From the NCBI RefSeq assembly GCF_947497125.1, contig NZ_CANMFI010000006.1, positions 124,001-188,000 of the forward strand: a stretch of DNA of 64,000 bases, in the 5' to 3' direction. Positions 9,143 through 18,353 of the stretch are shown here, one piece after another. The first letter of the stretch is position 1. Each line of letters opens with the position of its first letter. The translations under genes and the position numbers were made by a program. This DNA is from an uncultured Polaribacter sp. (GTDB taxonomy: Bacteria; Bacteroidota; Bacteroidia; Flavobacteriales; Flavobacteriaceae). The notes beneath the pieces were generated by a model. The model was not told the origin of the DNA. It searched no databases and worked only from the letters and a program-made list of their open reading frames with translations.

Positions 9143-10018
9143 ATGAAAAAACAATTACTTAAATTAACAATGTTAGCATTTGTTGTACTTTTTAGTGCAT
9201 CAACAATACAGGCGCAAGCTTTATGGACTGTAAACGGTACGTATAAAATTTCAACATCAGGCTTGTCTCCAAATCTTTATATGACAATTGATGCTTCCTC
9301 AGGTGATTTAGTTTGGGCTGAAGAATTGGCAGATGGTGCAGACGCAGCTCAAATATGGAGTGTAATAGATCACAGAAGTCCTGCCTCTAGTGGATTGATG
9401 GAGATTACTTCAGATTTTGGTGGTATAGATTGGACTATGACTACAGCTCCAGCTAATGTATCAACAGATCATCCAGGTTATACAATAACTGTAGAGCAAA
9501 GAGTGCCAAAAACAGTTGAAGCAGGTGATTGGTCAGGTTTAGATCAGTTTCAAAGAAGAAAAGCTAAAGTTAATTCAGAGGGATTAGCTGACGCTGGTGG
9601 AAGTAACCCATCTGCTGGAAATAATGCATTATTTCTACAAACACCAGAAGGTACTAATTCTAGATATGGTGTGGTTCCATCTGCAGCAGGAGACGCTGTT
9701 GTGTTTGATGGAGGAGGTATTGATGTAATTCAATTTCATCTTGTAGAGGCTGCTGTGGCAAGTGTTAATACTTTTGGAGCAGATAAGTTTTCTATTTCTA
9801 ACCCAGTAAGTAATCAATTAACTATTAAAGGAACAACTTCTAAAGTTAACCAAGTAGTTGTATATTCTTTATTAGGTAACAGAGTATTATCAAAAGCAAT
9901 AAACAACGGTAACGAAGATATTAGTTTAAACGTTAGTGCTTTGTCTACAGGTATGTATATTGTAGAGCTTAACGGTGAAAATGGAGAAAGATTGACAAAG
10001 AAAATTATCAAGCAGTAA
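9143..10018 (+). CDS. Secreted beta-trefoil-like protein with T9SS sorting domain
   Basis: A 291-residue exported protein with a clear signal peptide (MKKQLLKLTMLAFVVLFSAS, cleaved near QAQA). The middle domain begins LWTVNGTYKISTSGLSPNLYMTIDASSGDLVWAEELADGADAAQIWSV in two short stretches reminiscent of ricin-type beta-trefoil lectins (YRI-, then DGA-x-QIW). The last 75 residues (SISNPVSNQLTIKG ... STGMYIVELNGENGERLTKKIIKQ) are a type A type IX secretion sorting domain, so the protein is likely anchored on or released from the cell surface. No catalytic motif is recognised. It has its own promoter and a strong terminator, so it is an independently expressed monocistronic gene. A surface glycan-binding role is inference. 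Confidence 0.8.
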   Translation: MKKQLLKLTMLAFVVLFSASTIQAQALWTVNGTYKISTSGLSPNLYMTIDASSGDLVWAEELADGADAAQIWSVIDHRSPASSGLMEITSDFGGIDWTMTTAPANVSTDHPGYTITVEQRVPKTVEAGDWSGLDQFQRRKAKVNSEGLADAGGSNPSAGNNALFLQTPEGTNSRYGVVPSAAGDAVVFDGGGIDVIQFHLVEAAVASVNTFGADKFSISNPVSNQLTIKGTTSKVNQVVVYSLLGNRVLSKAINNGNEDISLNVSALSTGMYIVELNGENGERLTKKIIKQ

Positions 10019-10046
10019 GCTTATTAATTTAAATTGTAAACTACTT

Positions 10047-10083
10047 AAAAACATCCTATTGTAAAATATAGGATGTTTTTTTA
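10047..10083 (+). terminator. Rho-independent terminator
   Basis: Stem ACATCCTAT (10051-10059) with ATAGGATGT (10068-10076), 8-nt loop, flanked by A-run and T-run. It ends the 9143-10018 gene just before rhaM. Confidence 0.88.
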
Positions 10084-10110
10084 TTTTTAAGAATATCAAA
10101 ATTATCTACT

Positions 10111-10425
10111 ATGCAAAGAGTCGCTTTTAAAATGAAGTTAAATAAGGGTCAAAAGGAAGTTTACATGAAAAGGCATGATGAGCTTTGGCCAGAATTAAGT
10201 AAATTATTAAAAGAAAATGGAGTTAGCGAGTATTCTATTTTTTTTGATGAAGAAACAAGTATTTTATTTGCTTTTCAAAAAGTATCAGGTGCCGGTGGTT
10301 CGCAAGATTTGTCAACGAATGAGGTTGTTAAAAAATGGTGGAACTTTATGGCAGATATTATGCAAGTAAATGCAGATAATTCTCCTGTTTCAGTTCCTTT
10401 AGAAGAGGTGTTTTATTTACCCTAG
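10111..10425 (+). CDS. rhaM: L-rhamnose mutarotase
   Basis: A 104-residue cytoplasmic protein of the RhaM/RhaU family (DUF718 fold), interconverting the alpha and beta anomers of L-rhamnose. Recognisable segments are RVAFKMKLNKGQKEVYMKRHDELWPEL near the N-terminus (read as two adjoining motifs) with the active-site His of RHDELWPE, the SIFFDEET strand, and the Trp pair in VVKKWWNFMADIM. Length and motif order match the family. It stands alone between a terminator and the next promoter, away from the rhamnose operon at 45-51 kb. No promoter of the direct-repeat type precedes it, so it may depend on read-through. Confidence 0.93.
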   Translation: MQRVAFKMKLNKGQKEVYMKRHDELWPELSKLLKENGVSEYSIFFDEETSILFAFQKVSGAGGSQDLSTNEVVKKWWNFMADIMQVNADNSPVSVPLEEVFYLP

Positions 10426-10442
10426 TTTTTAGCTTTTTTAAA

Positions 10443-10487
10443 CAGGATAGACCAAGATAGATTTAATTTTTACAAAATTTATCTTTA
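10443..10487 (+). promoter_or_regulatory. Direct-repeat promoter of the BNR_4 lyase gene
   Basis: CAGGATA GAC CAAGATA (10443-10459), 20 bp, then TATCTTTA (10480-10487) as the -7 box. The start codon follows at 10510. If only the better CAGGATA copy is considered the spacing looks 10 bp too long, which is how the direct-repeat nature of the site became evident. Confidence 0.65.
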
Positions 10488-10509
10488 TAAAATTATTAAT
10501 TTTAGAAAT

Positions 10510-12714
10510 ATGTACAAGGTGCCCTTCAATAAATTTACAGTTACTTTTTTATTACTTCTTTTAGTTCATTTGTATTCTTTTTCACAAGTTACTTTTGAAA
10601 AAGAAGTAAAAATAACAGATATAGGTTTGCATTTTAATGGTAGTAAAGTTACCAGTGGTAGTAAGTTTGATGCAGATGATGGTAATACCGATTCTTATGA
10701 CTATTATTTCGGGCGTAATATTTCTGCGCACGGCGATTGTATTAAAACCTATGAAAATTATGTGTTCATGACATGGTATAGAGGAGGAGAATCTGATCGT
10801 CATGTAATGTTAACTCGCTATAATACTGTTACAGGTACAAGCGTAGATATAGAGTTTCCTCATAGGCATACAGGTTTTCAAAATAAACCTTGGATAGGTG
10901 AATCTCATAATGCCATTGCGGTTGCAGTAAGCCCTTTAGATGGTACCATTCACTTGTTATATGATATGCATGCTTACGGCAGATCAAGACCATCAGATGG
11001 TAGTTTGTCTAACGATTATTTTAGATACAGTTATTCTGTAAAAAATGCAGCATCACTTTCTGATGATGCGTTTACATTAGATAAGTTTGTAAAAAACACC
11101 AATGGTGGCTATAAGCATTTAAGTTTAAATAGTGGTAAATCGGGGTATCCAGATGAAGAATATGCAAAGTACGCATCTTTAACTTACCCGCAATTTTTTA
11201 CAAATGATTTAGGAGACATTTTTATGTATATGCGTGAAGGAGGTAACAATAATGGAGCTTACAAGTTTTCTAAATACAATGCAACTACTTCTGTTTGGTC
11301 AGATTTTACACACTTCAATGTTTTAAATGCTAAAAGTCAGTCAGGTATTGATTATAACTGGGGTTTGTATGGGAATATGAAGTATGTAAACGGAAAAATT
11401 AGAGTAGGTTTCCAACGCAGATCTGCAGATCGAACTGATAAATACCTGTATCAAAATGGTGTTTATTATGCGTATTCTGATAATCAATCTGGACAAGATG
11501 ATTGGAAAAACCATTCAGGAACCCCTTTTTCTTTGCCGCTGTTTGATGCTGATAAAATAAAGGTTATGGAACCTGGTGATTATGTATCAACCACTCAACA
11601 AGATCAAGTATATATTGTTGGTGATTTTGATTGGACAGTTACTCAAAATGGCGATGTCCATATTATCAGTAAAGTTAAGGATAACGAAAATAACGTAACC
11701 AAATCTTTGCATACCTACAAACCCTCAGGTGCCACAGACTTTATAACTTCAGAAGATTTTGATGGCGGAACATCTATATATACAGCAGGGAACGATGTTT
11801 TTATAATAGGACTTCAAAATAACAGGGTTTTTGTTCAAAAAGCAGAAGGAGGAACTAATAATTTCGAAACTGTATATCAAGAAAATTCAGGTAGAACCTT
11901 TGACCATGGTAGAGTTCATATTGCAGATGGAAAACTTTATTACTATTTAATGGAAAATAGTTCTGGTAATGCACAACCATTATATCTTAAAATTATAGAT
12001 CTAGATATAACTATTGTAGATCCAATGGCAACAGATAATTTTAAAATTCAGGCCATAGGAGAAACATGTACAGACATGGATAATGGTAAGGTTGTAATTA
12101 ACGGAAATGCAACCCATGATTATATAGCAACTATTGATGGTGTTGCGCATAATTTTACAAAAGATAAAACTATAGAAAACTTAAAACCAGGAACCTATGA
12201 TTTAAGTATTGAGGTTGTTGGTGAAAATTTTACACATTTTTATCATTTAGAAATAGCTGAAGCAGTAGCATTATCTGCTAAAATAAGTGTAAGTAAAAAT
12301 ACGGCAATAGTATCTGTAGAATCTGGAGAAGCGCCATACACCGTTGTTAAAAATGGTGTTCAAGTATTTGAAACGCATCAAACAAATTTTTATGTTGATG
12401 TAGATCATGGAGATGTTATTAAAATTAAAAGCACCAAAGCTTGCCAAGGAGAGTTCTTAAAAACTATTGATTTATTAGAAGATATAAAAGCCTATCCAAA
12501 CCCTACAAGTGGAATTTTTGAGTTATTTATACCTAAAGCTTTAGGCAATATAAGTCTAGAAATATATAATATTCAGTCTAGATTAATACTTTCTAAATCA
12601 TACACTTTAACCAATGGTAAAATAACTATAAATATAGCAGATAGACCAAAAGGGGTGTATTTTGTAAAAGTAAATTCAGAGAAACCTATGTTTATTAAAT
12701 TAATAAAAAATTAA
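10510..12714 (+). CDS. BNR_4 beta-propeller protein, putative ulvan lyase (PL24/PL25-like), T9SS-secreted
   Basis: A 734-residue secreted protein: signal peptide to about residue 26, a BNR_4-type seven-bladed beta-propeller to about 500, an Ig-like region, and a C-terminal type IX sorting domain (AYPNPTSGIFELFI ... RPKGVYFVKVNSEK). The segment ESHNAIAVAVSPLDGTIHLLYDMH carries H133, H148 and H154; equivalent His residues with a Tyr and Arg form the active site of PL24/PL25 ulvan lyases. These eliminate at 4-linked uronic acids next to rhamnose-3-sulfate. Extracellular location and neighbouring sulfatases and rhamnosidases support a role in the first cut of the polymer. The exact PL family is not certain from the sequence alone. 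Confidence 0.75.
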   Translation: MYKVPFNKFTVTFLLLLLVHLYSFSQVTFEKEVKITDIGLHFNGSKVTSGSKFDADDGNTDSYDYYFGRNISAHGDCIKTYENYVFMTWYRGGESDRHVMLTRYNTVTGTSVDIEFPHRHTGFQNKPWIGESHNAIAVAVSPLDGTIHLLYDMHAYGRSRPSDGSLSNDYFRYSYSVKNAASLSDDAFTLDKFVKNTNGGYKHLSLNSGKSGYPDEEYAKYASLTYPQFFTNDLGDIFMYMREGGNNNGAYKFSKYNATTSVWSDFTHFNVLNAKSQSGIDYNWGLYGNMKYVNGKIRVGFQRRSADRTDKYLYQNGVYYAYSDNQSGQDDWKNHSGTPFSLPLFDADKIKVMEPGDYVSTTQQDQVYIVGDFDWTVTQNGDVHIISKVKDNENNVTKSLHTYKPSGATDFITSEDFDGGTSIYTAGNDVFIIGLQNNRVFVQKAEGGTNNFETVYQENSGRTFDHGRVHIADGKLYYYLMENSSGNAQPLYLKIIDLDITIVDPMATDNFKIQAIGETCTDMDNGKVVINGNATHDYIATIDGVAHNFTKDKTIENLKPGTYDLSIEVVGENFTHFYHLEIAEAVALSAKISVSKNTAIVSVESGEAPYTVVKNGVQVFETHQTNFYVDVDHGDVIKIKSTKACQGEFLKTIDLLEDIKAYPNPTSGIFELFIPKALGNISLEIYNIQSRLILSKSYTLTNGKITINIADRPKGVYFVKVNSEKPMFIKLIKN

Positions 12715-12715
12715 G

Positions 12716-13414
12716 ATGAAAAAAAAATATTTATTTTTAGTAGGAGTATTTGTATTCACTATTATTTCTTGTGGTGGAGGTGATGATCTACAAGAACCTG
12801 AAGTAGATAACACAGCGCCAACAACACCTACTTTAATATATCCGTTAAATAATACAGTCTGTATAGATCATAATATAATTTTTGAATGGGGTGCCTCTAC
12901 CGATACAGAGGGAAACAGAATTACCTATAGTTTAGAGATCGCAGAGAATAATTCTTTTTCACCTATATTACAGACTGAAACAACTTTTGGACAATCGAAA
13001 TTAATTAGTTTAACATCAGGTAAAGCATACTATTGGCGTATAAAAGCAGTAGATAGTAGAGCAGCAGAGAGTGAGTATTCATCAATAAGTCAATTTTTAA
13101 CAGAAGGAGATGGTGATTCTAATCATTTACCGTTTGCACCTAATTTAATAAGTCCAGCCTTAAATTATGAAATTACTGGAACAAGTACTACTTTAAGTTG
13201 GTCAGCATCAGATGTAGATGAAGATACTTTGTCATATGATGTGTATTTAGATACAAATGCAGTTCCTGTTACTTTGGTATCAGAAAACCAATCAGCAACA
13301 ACATTTTTAGCCGAAGGTTTAAGTCCTGCATCAACATACTACTTTAAAGTGGTTGCTAAAGACGGTAATGGAGGTGTTAGTGTTGGTCAAACATGGAGTT
13401 TTACAACAAGGTAG
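12716..13414 (+). CDS. Surface lipoprotein with two fibronectin type III-like domains
   Basis: A 232-residue lipoprotein: lipobox ending at C19 followed by GGGDD, a Bacteroidota lipoprotein export-type acidic signal. Two FN3-like repeats follow, about 35-130 (TPTLIYPLNN ... YYWRIKAVDS) and 138-232 (APNLISPALN ... YYFKVVAKDGNGG). There is no catalytic motif. Its start is one base after the stop of the propeller lyase gene, so the two are one transcript. It may hold or present glycan to the lyase, like SusE/F-type surface proteins, but that is inference. A terminator follows. Confidence 0.8.
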   Translation: MKKKYLFLVGVFVFTIISCGGGDDLQEPEVDNTAPTTPTLIYPLNNTVCIDHNIIFEWGASTDTEGNRITYSLEIAENNSFSPILQTETTFGQSKLISLTSGKAYYWRIKAVDSRAAESEYSSISQFLTEGDGDSNHLPFAPNLISPALNYEITGTSTTLSWSASDVDEDTLSYDVYLDTNAVPVTLVSENQSATTFLAEGLSPASTYYFKVVAKDGNGGVSVGQTWSFTTR

Positions 13415-13446
13415 TTTTAATTTATAATACTAGTAAGTATTTAAGA

Positions 13447-13477
13447 AAAAGAAGATGTTAAATATCTTCTTTTTTTG
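13447..13477 (+). terminator. Rho-independent terminator
   Basis: Stem with core GAAGAT (13451-13456) and ATCTTC (13464-13469), extended by A-rich and T-rich flanks, followed by a T-run. It closes the lyase-FN3 transcript. Confidence 0.8.
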
Positions 13478-13491
13478 TTTATAAATAATAA

Positions 13492-13536
13492 AAGGATAGT
13501 TCAGGATAGTTTTTGAGAAAAAAAAGAACATATTGC
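13492..13536 (+). promoter_or_regulatory. Direct-repeat promoter of the GH78 operon
   Basis: AAGGATA GTT CAGGATA (13492-13508), 20 bp, then CATATTGC (13529-13536), nearly identical to the -7 sequence TATATTGC used at 9105. It drives the GH78 gene and the genes directly behind it. Confidence 0.65.
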
Positions 13537-13571
13537 TTATTAAACAAATTGAATTAACAATTTTTAAAAAT

Positions 13572-16337
13572 ATGAATTTCAGATATTTTATTTACCTAAT
13601 AATTTGCACTACTTTTTTAGGTTTAACTTCTTGTAAAGAAAAAGGGACACTAGAAAAAGCGAATTTTTTAACAATTTCCGAAGGATTTAAAAACCCAATA
13701 GGTTTTTACGATGTAAAGCCAACATTTTCTTGGCAATTACCAGTATCAGAAAATATTAAAAGCCAGTCTGCATATCAAATTATAGCGGCTAGTAATCCAG
13801 ATTTATTACCTAATAGTCCAGATTTATGGGATTCTGAAAAACAAAAATCAGATCAATCTGCTTGGCTTAAATATGCAGGAAAACCATTACAATCTAGACA
13901 AAAAGTGTATTGGCAAGTAAAATATTGGAATCAAAATGCTGAAGCCTCTATTTGGAGTGACATTAATCATTTTGAGTTAGGGTTGTTAAATAATTCTGAT
14001 TGGCAAGCAAAATGGGTAGGTCTTAATACCGCAAAAGACAGTGTTAGAGGTCGCCAAAAAGTATTAATTCATAAACCTCAGTATTTAAGAAAAGAGTTTG
14101 AATTGTCTGATGATGAAGTTTCTGCGAGGTTGTATATTACTGCCAAAGGTGTTTTTGATGTTTCTATAAACGGAGAAAATGTAAGTGATGATGCAATGTC
14201 TCCTGGATTTACATCGTATGATAAACGTATTGAAACCTTAACCTATGACGTTAGCAATCTTATAGAAACAGGACAAAATACTATTGGTGTAGAATTGGCT
14301 TCTGGATGGTATTCTGGTAGATTGTTATGGGGAACAACACCTTGGGATAATACAATTTCACCAAAAATAATATGTCAGTTAGAAATAGAAATGAAAGATG
14401 GTTCTAAAAAAATAATTCTTTCAGATGAATCTTGGAAAGGAACCACAAATGGACCATTACAATTTTCAGAAATTTATGATGGAGAAATTTACAATGCTAA
14501 TTTAGAAATGCCTTCTTGGACAACAACTGCTTTTAATGATAAAAACTGGTTAAATGTTGAAGTTGCTAATTTAGATTCTAATGTTACATTAGCACCTAAA
14601 AGACATACAGCTGTAAAAGGTAAAATAAAATTAAGTCCAACACAAATCACTAAAAAAGAAGGCACCTTAATTTTTGATTTAAACCAGAATATGGTTGGGG
14701 TGCCTTTGGTAAAAGTACCCATGAAAAAAGGAGATACATTAAAAGTTAGATTTGCAGAAATGTTATCTCCAGACGGTACTTTTTATACTAAAAATTATAG
14801 AAGTGCACATTCTACAGATTATTATATTGCTTCTAAAGATGGAGAAATTGAATACATGCCTAAATTTACATTTCACGGATTTCGATTTGTAGAATTAAGT
14901 GGTTTTGATGCCTCAAAAGAGCCAACAAAAGACTGGGTTACAGGTATTGTTCAGTATTCAGATTTTGATGATAATGGAGTCTTTACCTCTTCTCATCCAA
15001 AATTAAATCAACTACAAAGTAATATTGTTTGGGGTTTACGTGGTAATTTTTTAGACATTCCAACAGATTGCCCTCAACGAAATGAACGTTTAGGATGGAC
15101 AGGTGACGCACAAGTTTTTGGACCTACCTCTATGTTTAATGCAGATGTCTATAAATTTTGGGCTAGTTGGTTGCAGAGTGTTAGAGAAGCACAATTAGAA
15201 GATGGTGCTATACCTTGGACAGTACCTGATAGTAGAGGAAACAAAATTGCAAGTTCTGGATGGGGAGATGTTGGAACCATTATTCCTTGGAAAATTTATA
15301 TGAGAACTGGAGATATTGGTTTCTTAGAAGATAATTTTGAAATGATGACACAATGGGTGTCTCATCACGAATTGAAATCAAAAAAATACATCTCTAATAT
15401 GATGTCTTTTTCAGATTGGTTGCAGCCGTATCCAGAAAGTGGAAAAAATACAGGCGATACTTCAAGACAACTTATTGGTACTGCTTTTTTTGCACATTCT
15501 GCTAAATTAACTGCACAAGCAGCAGAAGTACTTGGTAAAGTTGAAGCGCAAGCAAAATATGAAGCGCTATATAAAACAGTGGCAGAAGCATTTGACAATA
15601 GGTTTTTTGATGGAACTGGTGCTGTAAAGGGTGTTGCAGAGACTCAGACTTCTTATTTATTGGCATTAGCTTTTAATCTATTACCAGAAAATAAGATAAA
15701 GAATGCGCAGACCAATTTATTGCGTAAGCTTAAAGATGCCGATAACCATTTGCGCACAGGATTTTTAGGAACACCTTTATTGTCTAGAGTGTTAGATGAT
15801 ATGGGAGAAACAGACTTAATTTATAAATTAATTTTTAATGAAACCTATCCATCTTGGTTTTATTCAATCAATCAAGGGGCTACAACTATTTGGGAACGCT
15901 GGAATAGTTATAGTAAAACAGAAGGGTACAATCCTATGAGTATGAATAGTTTAAATCACTATGCATATGGTGCTATTGGTGAGTGGATGTATGAACGTAT
16001 TGCTGGTATTTCACCTATAGAAGCAGGTTATAAAACTATTGAAATTGCTCCGCAAGTTCGTGAACCCTTAACATCAGCATCGGCAACGTTAAATACACCT
16101 TACGGAAAAGTATCTTCGTCTTGGGAGATGAAAGCAAATGTATTTCAATTAAGTGTTACTGTTCCGCCAAATACATCAGCAAAAATTAGTGTTCCTGCAG
16201 ATACAACAAAACCGCTTGTGTTAAACGGAACAACGTTTCAGGAGAGTTCTGCTGTAAAATTAATTCATACAACAAAGAATGTGTTTGAATTAGAGGTGCA
16301 AGCCGGAACTTACACATTTCAATCAGAAATAAAATAA
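13572..16337 (+). CDS. GH78 alpha-L-rhamnosidase (lipoprotein)
   Basis: A 921-residue inverting alpha-L-rhamnosidase. The ATG at 13572 is preferred over an in-frame TTG at 13533, which lies inside the predicted -7 box. Lipobox ends at C21 (LGLTSC). N-terminal beta-sandwich domains run to about 400 and the (alpha/alpha)6 barrel to about 830. The catalytic loop TDCPQRNERLGWTGD holds D499, E505 and D512, and ATTIWERW carries the second catalytic Glu. The family removes terminal alpha-L-rhamnose from oligosaccharides. Lipidation suggests periplasmic or surface location. It heads a transcript with the unknown enzyme at 16343 and a sulfatase, so rhamnose and sulfate removal are co-expressed. Confidence 0.93.
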   Translation: MNFRYFIYLIICTTFLGLTSCKEKGTLEKANFLTISEGFKNPIGFYDVKPTFSWQLPVSENIKSQSAYQIIAASNPDLLPNSPDLWDSEKQKSDQSAWLKYAGKPLQSRQKVYWQVKYWNQNAEASIWSDINHFELGLLNNSDWQAKWVGLNTAKDSVRGRQKVLIHKPQYLRKEFELSDDEVSARLYITAKGVFDVSINGENVSDDAMSPGFTSYDKRIETLTYDVSNLIETGQNTIGVELASGWYSGRLLWGTTPWDNTISPKIICQLEIEMKDGSKKIILSDESWKGTTNGPLQFSEIYDGEIYNANLEMPSWTTTAFNDKNWLNVEVANLDSNVTLAPKRHTAVKGKIKLSPTQITKKEGTLIFDLNQNMVGVPLVKVPMKKGDTLKVRFAEMLSPDGTFYTKNYRSAHSTDYYIASKDGEIEYMPKFTFHGFRFVELSGFDASKEPTKDWVTGIVQYSDFDDNGVFTSSHPKLNQLQSNIVWGLRGNFLDIPTDCPQRNERLGWTGDAQVFGPTSMFNADVYKFWASWLQSVREAQLEDGAIPWTVPDSRGNKIASSGWGDVGTIIPWKIYMRTGDIGFLEDNFEMMTQWVSHHELKSKKYISNMMSFSDWLQPYPESGKNTGDTSRQLIGTAFFAHSAKLTAQAAEVLGKVEAQAKYEALYKTVAEAFDNRFFDGTGAVKGVAETQTSYLLALAFNLLPENKIKNAQTNLLRKLKDADNHLRTGFLGTPLLSRVLDDMGETDLIYKLIFNETYPSWFYSINQGATTIWERWNSYSKTEGYNPMSMNSLNHYAYGAIGEWMYERIAGISPIEAGYKTIEIAPQVREPLTSASATLNTPYGKVSSSWEMKANVFQLSVTVPPNTSAKISVPADTTKPLVLNGTTFQESSAVKLIHTTKNVFELEVQAGTYTFQSEIK

Positions 16338-16342
16338 TATAT

Positions 16343-18352
16343 ATGAAAGTAAAATTAGTATTATTTTTTTTGATAGGATCAAGTTTGCTGTTACATGCAC
16401 AATCCAAAGAGTATACGAATCCAATTGCAGATGACGGTGTTATATTTCAAGAAAACAATGGCGTAGTAGCTGTTGAAGCAGAATATTTTTATAAACAAAG
16501 CAAGTCAGAACTTAGGCAGTGGTTTATTACTTCAAAAAATACTGAATCGAAAATAGTTCAGGATAAAGATGCGTCACATTATCTAGGCGCAAGTAATGAT
16601 ACATACATTAAAATATTGCCAGATACAAGAGTTACACATGCAGATAAATTAGTACAAGGTGAAAATTTTTCTAATAATGGAGGTGAAATAGGTGTCTTGC
16701 ATTATAAAGTTAGAATAAGTACTCCAGGGCGTTATTACGTTTGGGTTCGTGCATATAGTTCAGGTAGTGAAGATAATGGTTTACATGTTGGTTTTAACGG
16801 AATGTGGCCAGAACACGGACAACGAATGCAATGGTGTGAAGGAAAAAATAAATGGACTTGGGGTAGTAAGCAAAGAACAAAAGAGGTGCATTGTGGTATC
16901 CCAAAACAAATTTATTTAGATATAGAAAAACCAGGCATTCATGACATACAATTTAGCATGCGTGAAGACGGTTTTGAATTTGATAAATTTATATTAACAA
17001 AAGATAGTGCATACATTCCAAAAGAGAAAGGTTTAAAGGTAACAACACTTTGGCCTATGCAGTCTTATTACAAACAAATTGCAGCTTCTGTTATTGAAAA
17101 TAAAACCTTGCCTATTGATGATTTTCTGATAAAAGGAACGGGTTTTTATAAACACGCTGGCGGTAAATGGCTTGGTATAAATCCGAATAAACAAAAAGAA
17201 GCAAAAACAACTACACCGTTTACATTTAAAAATGGAAATTATGATCTGATATTTGTTGCCGTTGGTGAAAATGATGGGCAATCAGAATTTGAAATCAGCA
17301 TCAATAATAAAAGATTAGGAACCTTTAGGGCACCACTTACAAAAGATTTATTTCAAGAAGGTGAAAGTAGCAACGCTCTTTGGGAAAATGTAAAATTAAA
17401 AAAAGGCGATAAAATTACGGTACTTGCTAAAGTTGGCAGCACAGATGGTAAAGAATGGGCTAGGGCACGTTGGTCGGGTATTATTTTTGCACCTTTAGGT
17501 AAAGGAAAAGACGTTGTTAAAACACCCTATGTAGGAAACTTAAAAGTTATACAAAATAAAGTGCCAGTAATTAAGGCACCCAAAGGTCGTATTGCTGTGG
17601 TTGCTGATGGTAATTCTCCCGATCCTGATGATCTTGGCGGAACAGCAGTATCATTAGCCTTACTTAGAGCAGCTGGACTTGAAGATAGATTGGTGCATTA
17701 CTCGCACAGTTGCGATTTGGTTCGTGTTAATAGAATATCAGAAAAAGCAGAAATAGAAAGACATGCACTAATGCAAAGTGTTTGTGATGTTACAGCGAGA
17801 AGATGGGGTGGTTTTGATAAAATTAAGTTTTTAGATGCAAAATGGAATTTAGATGATACCGTTAAAGATTTGGCTAAGGCCATAAACGCATCAACCACAG
17901 AAGACCCTCTTTGGATTATTGAAGCTGGAGAGCCAGATATAATTGGTTTTGCACTTGCTGCAAGTGCAAAAGAAAAGCATAAATATGTAAAAGTTGTCAC
18001 ACATCACCCTGCAAATGATGATGCAGGTGATTTTTATACTTGGCAGCAAATTTTAGATTTTGGAGTCGAAGAAGTCCGCATTCCAGACCAGAATATAAAA
18101 TTAAAAGTAGCTATTGAAGAATGGGATTGGGCCAGAGATCATAAAGACCCAAGACTACAGCAGGTATGGTTGTACGGTAAGCTGGCAGAGGTAGATGATG
18201 TAGTTAAATTTCAGAAAGGAAAATGGGATTGCTCTGATGCAGGTATGATTTTATATTGGATAACAGGAGCAACTACAAACAACGGATTAAAACAAGGTAC
18301 CGTAGAAGATGTTAAAAGTCTTTTGCTAAATTATATTGAACAAAAGATTTAA
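16343..18352 (+). CDS. Unrecognised secreted protein: CBM-like modules plus nucleoside-hydrolase-like domain
   Basis: A 669-residue protein with a signal peptide (to about 20). Residues about 30-235 look like a CBM6/CBM35 or GH115-C-type beta-sandwich (VVAVEAEYF ... [11 protein letters not shown] ... FDKFILTKD). A second beta-sandwich spans about 255-395. The last 250 residues resemble DUF1593/inosine-uridine nucleoside hydrolases: [18 protein letters not shown] gives an acidic DPDD motif as in their calcium site, [16 protein letters not shown] follows, and [20 protein letters not shown] is near the end. It lies 5 bp after the GH78 gene and 1 bp before a sulfatase gene. I do not know a characterised enzyme of this build; N- or O-glycoside hydrolysis of an algal oligosaccharide is possible but unproven. 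Confidence 0.75.
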   Translation: MKVKLVLFFLIGSSLLLHAQSKEYTNPIADDGVIFQENNGVVAVEAEYFYKQSKSELRQWFITSKNTESKIVQDKDASHYLGASNDTYIKILPDTRVTHADKLVQGENFSNNGGEIGVLHYKVRISTPGRYYVWVRAYSSGSEDNGLHVGFNGMWPEHGQRMQWCEGKNKWTWGSKQRTKEVHCGIPKQIYLDIEKPGIHDIQFSMREDGFEFDKFILTKDSAYIPKEKGLKVTTLWPMQSYYKQIAASVIENKTLPIDDFLIKGTGFYKHAGGKWLGINPNKQKEAKTTTPFTFKNGNYDLIFVAVGENDGQSEFEISINNKRLGTFRAPLTKDLFQEGESSNALWENVKLKKGDKITVLAKVGSTDGKEWARARWSGIIFAPLGKGKDVVKTPYVGNLKVIQNKVPVIKAPKGRIAVVADGNSPDPDDLGGTAVSLALLRAAGLEDRLVHYSHSCDLVRVNRISEKAEIERHALMQSVCDVTARRWGGFDKIKFLDAKWNLDDTVKDLAKAINASTTEDPLWIIEAGEPDIIGFALAASAKEKHKYVKVVTHHPANDDAGDFYTWQQILDFGVEEVRIPDQNIKLKVAIEEWDWARDHKDPRLQQVWLYGKLAEVDDVVKFQKGKWDCSDAGMILYWITGATTNNGLKQGTVEDVKSLLLNYIEQKI

Positions 18353-18353
18353 A

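Noticed and set aside
13533..13571. Upstream TTG start for the GH78 gene (also 45236 for the rhamnose aldolase and 18336 for a sulfatase)
   Set aside because: The first two TTG codons overlap predicted -7 boxes, the third overlaps the previous gene, and downstream ATGs give proper N-termini.
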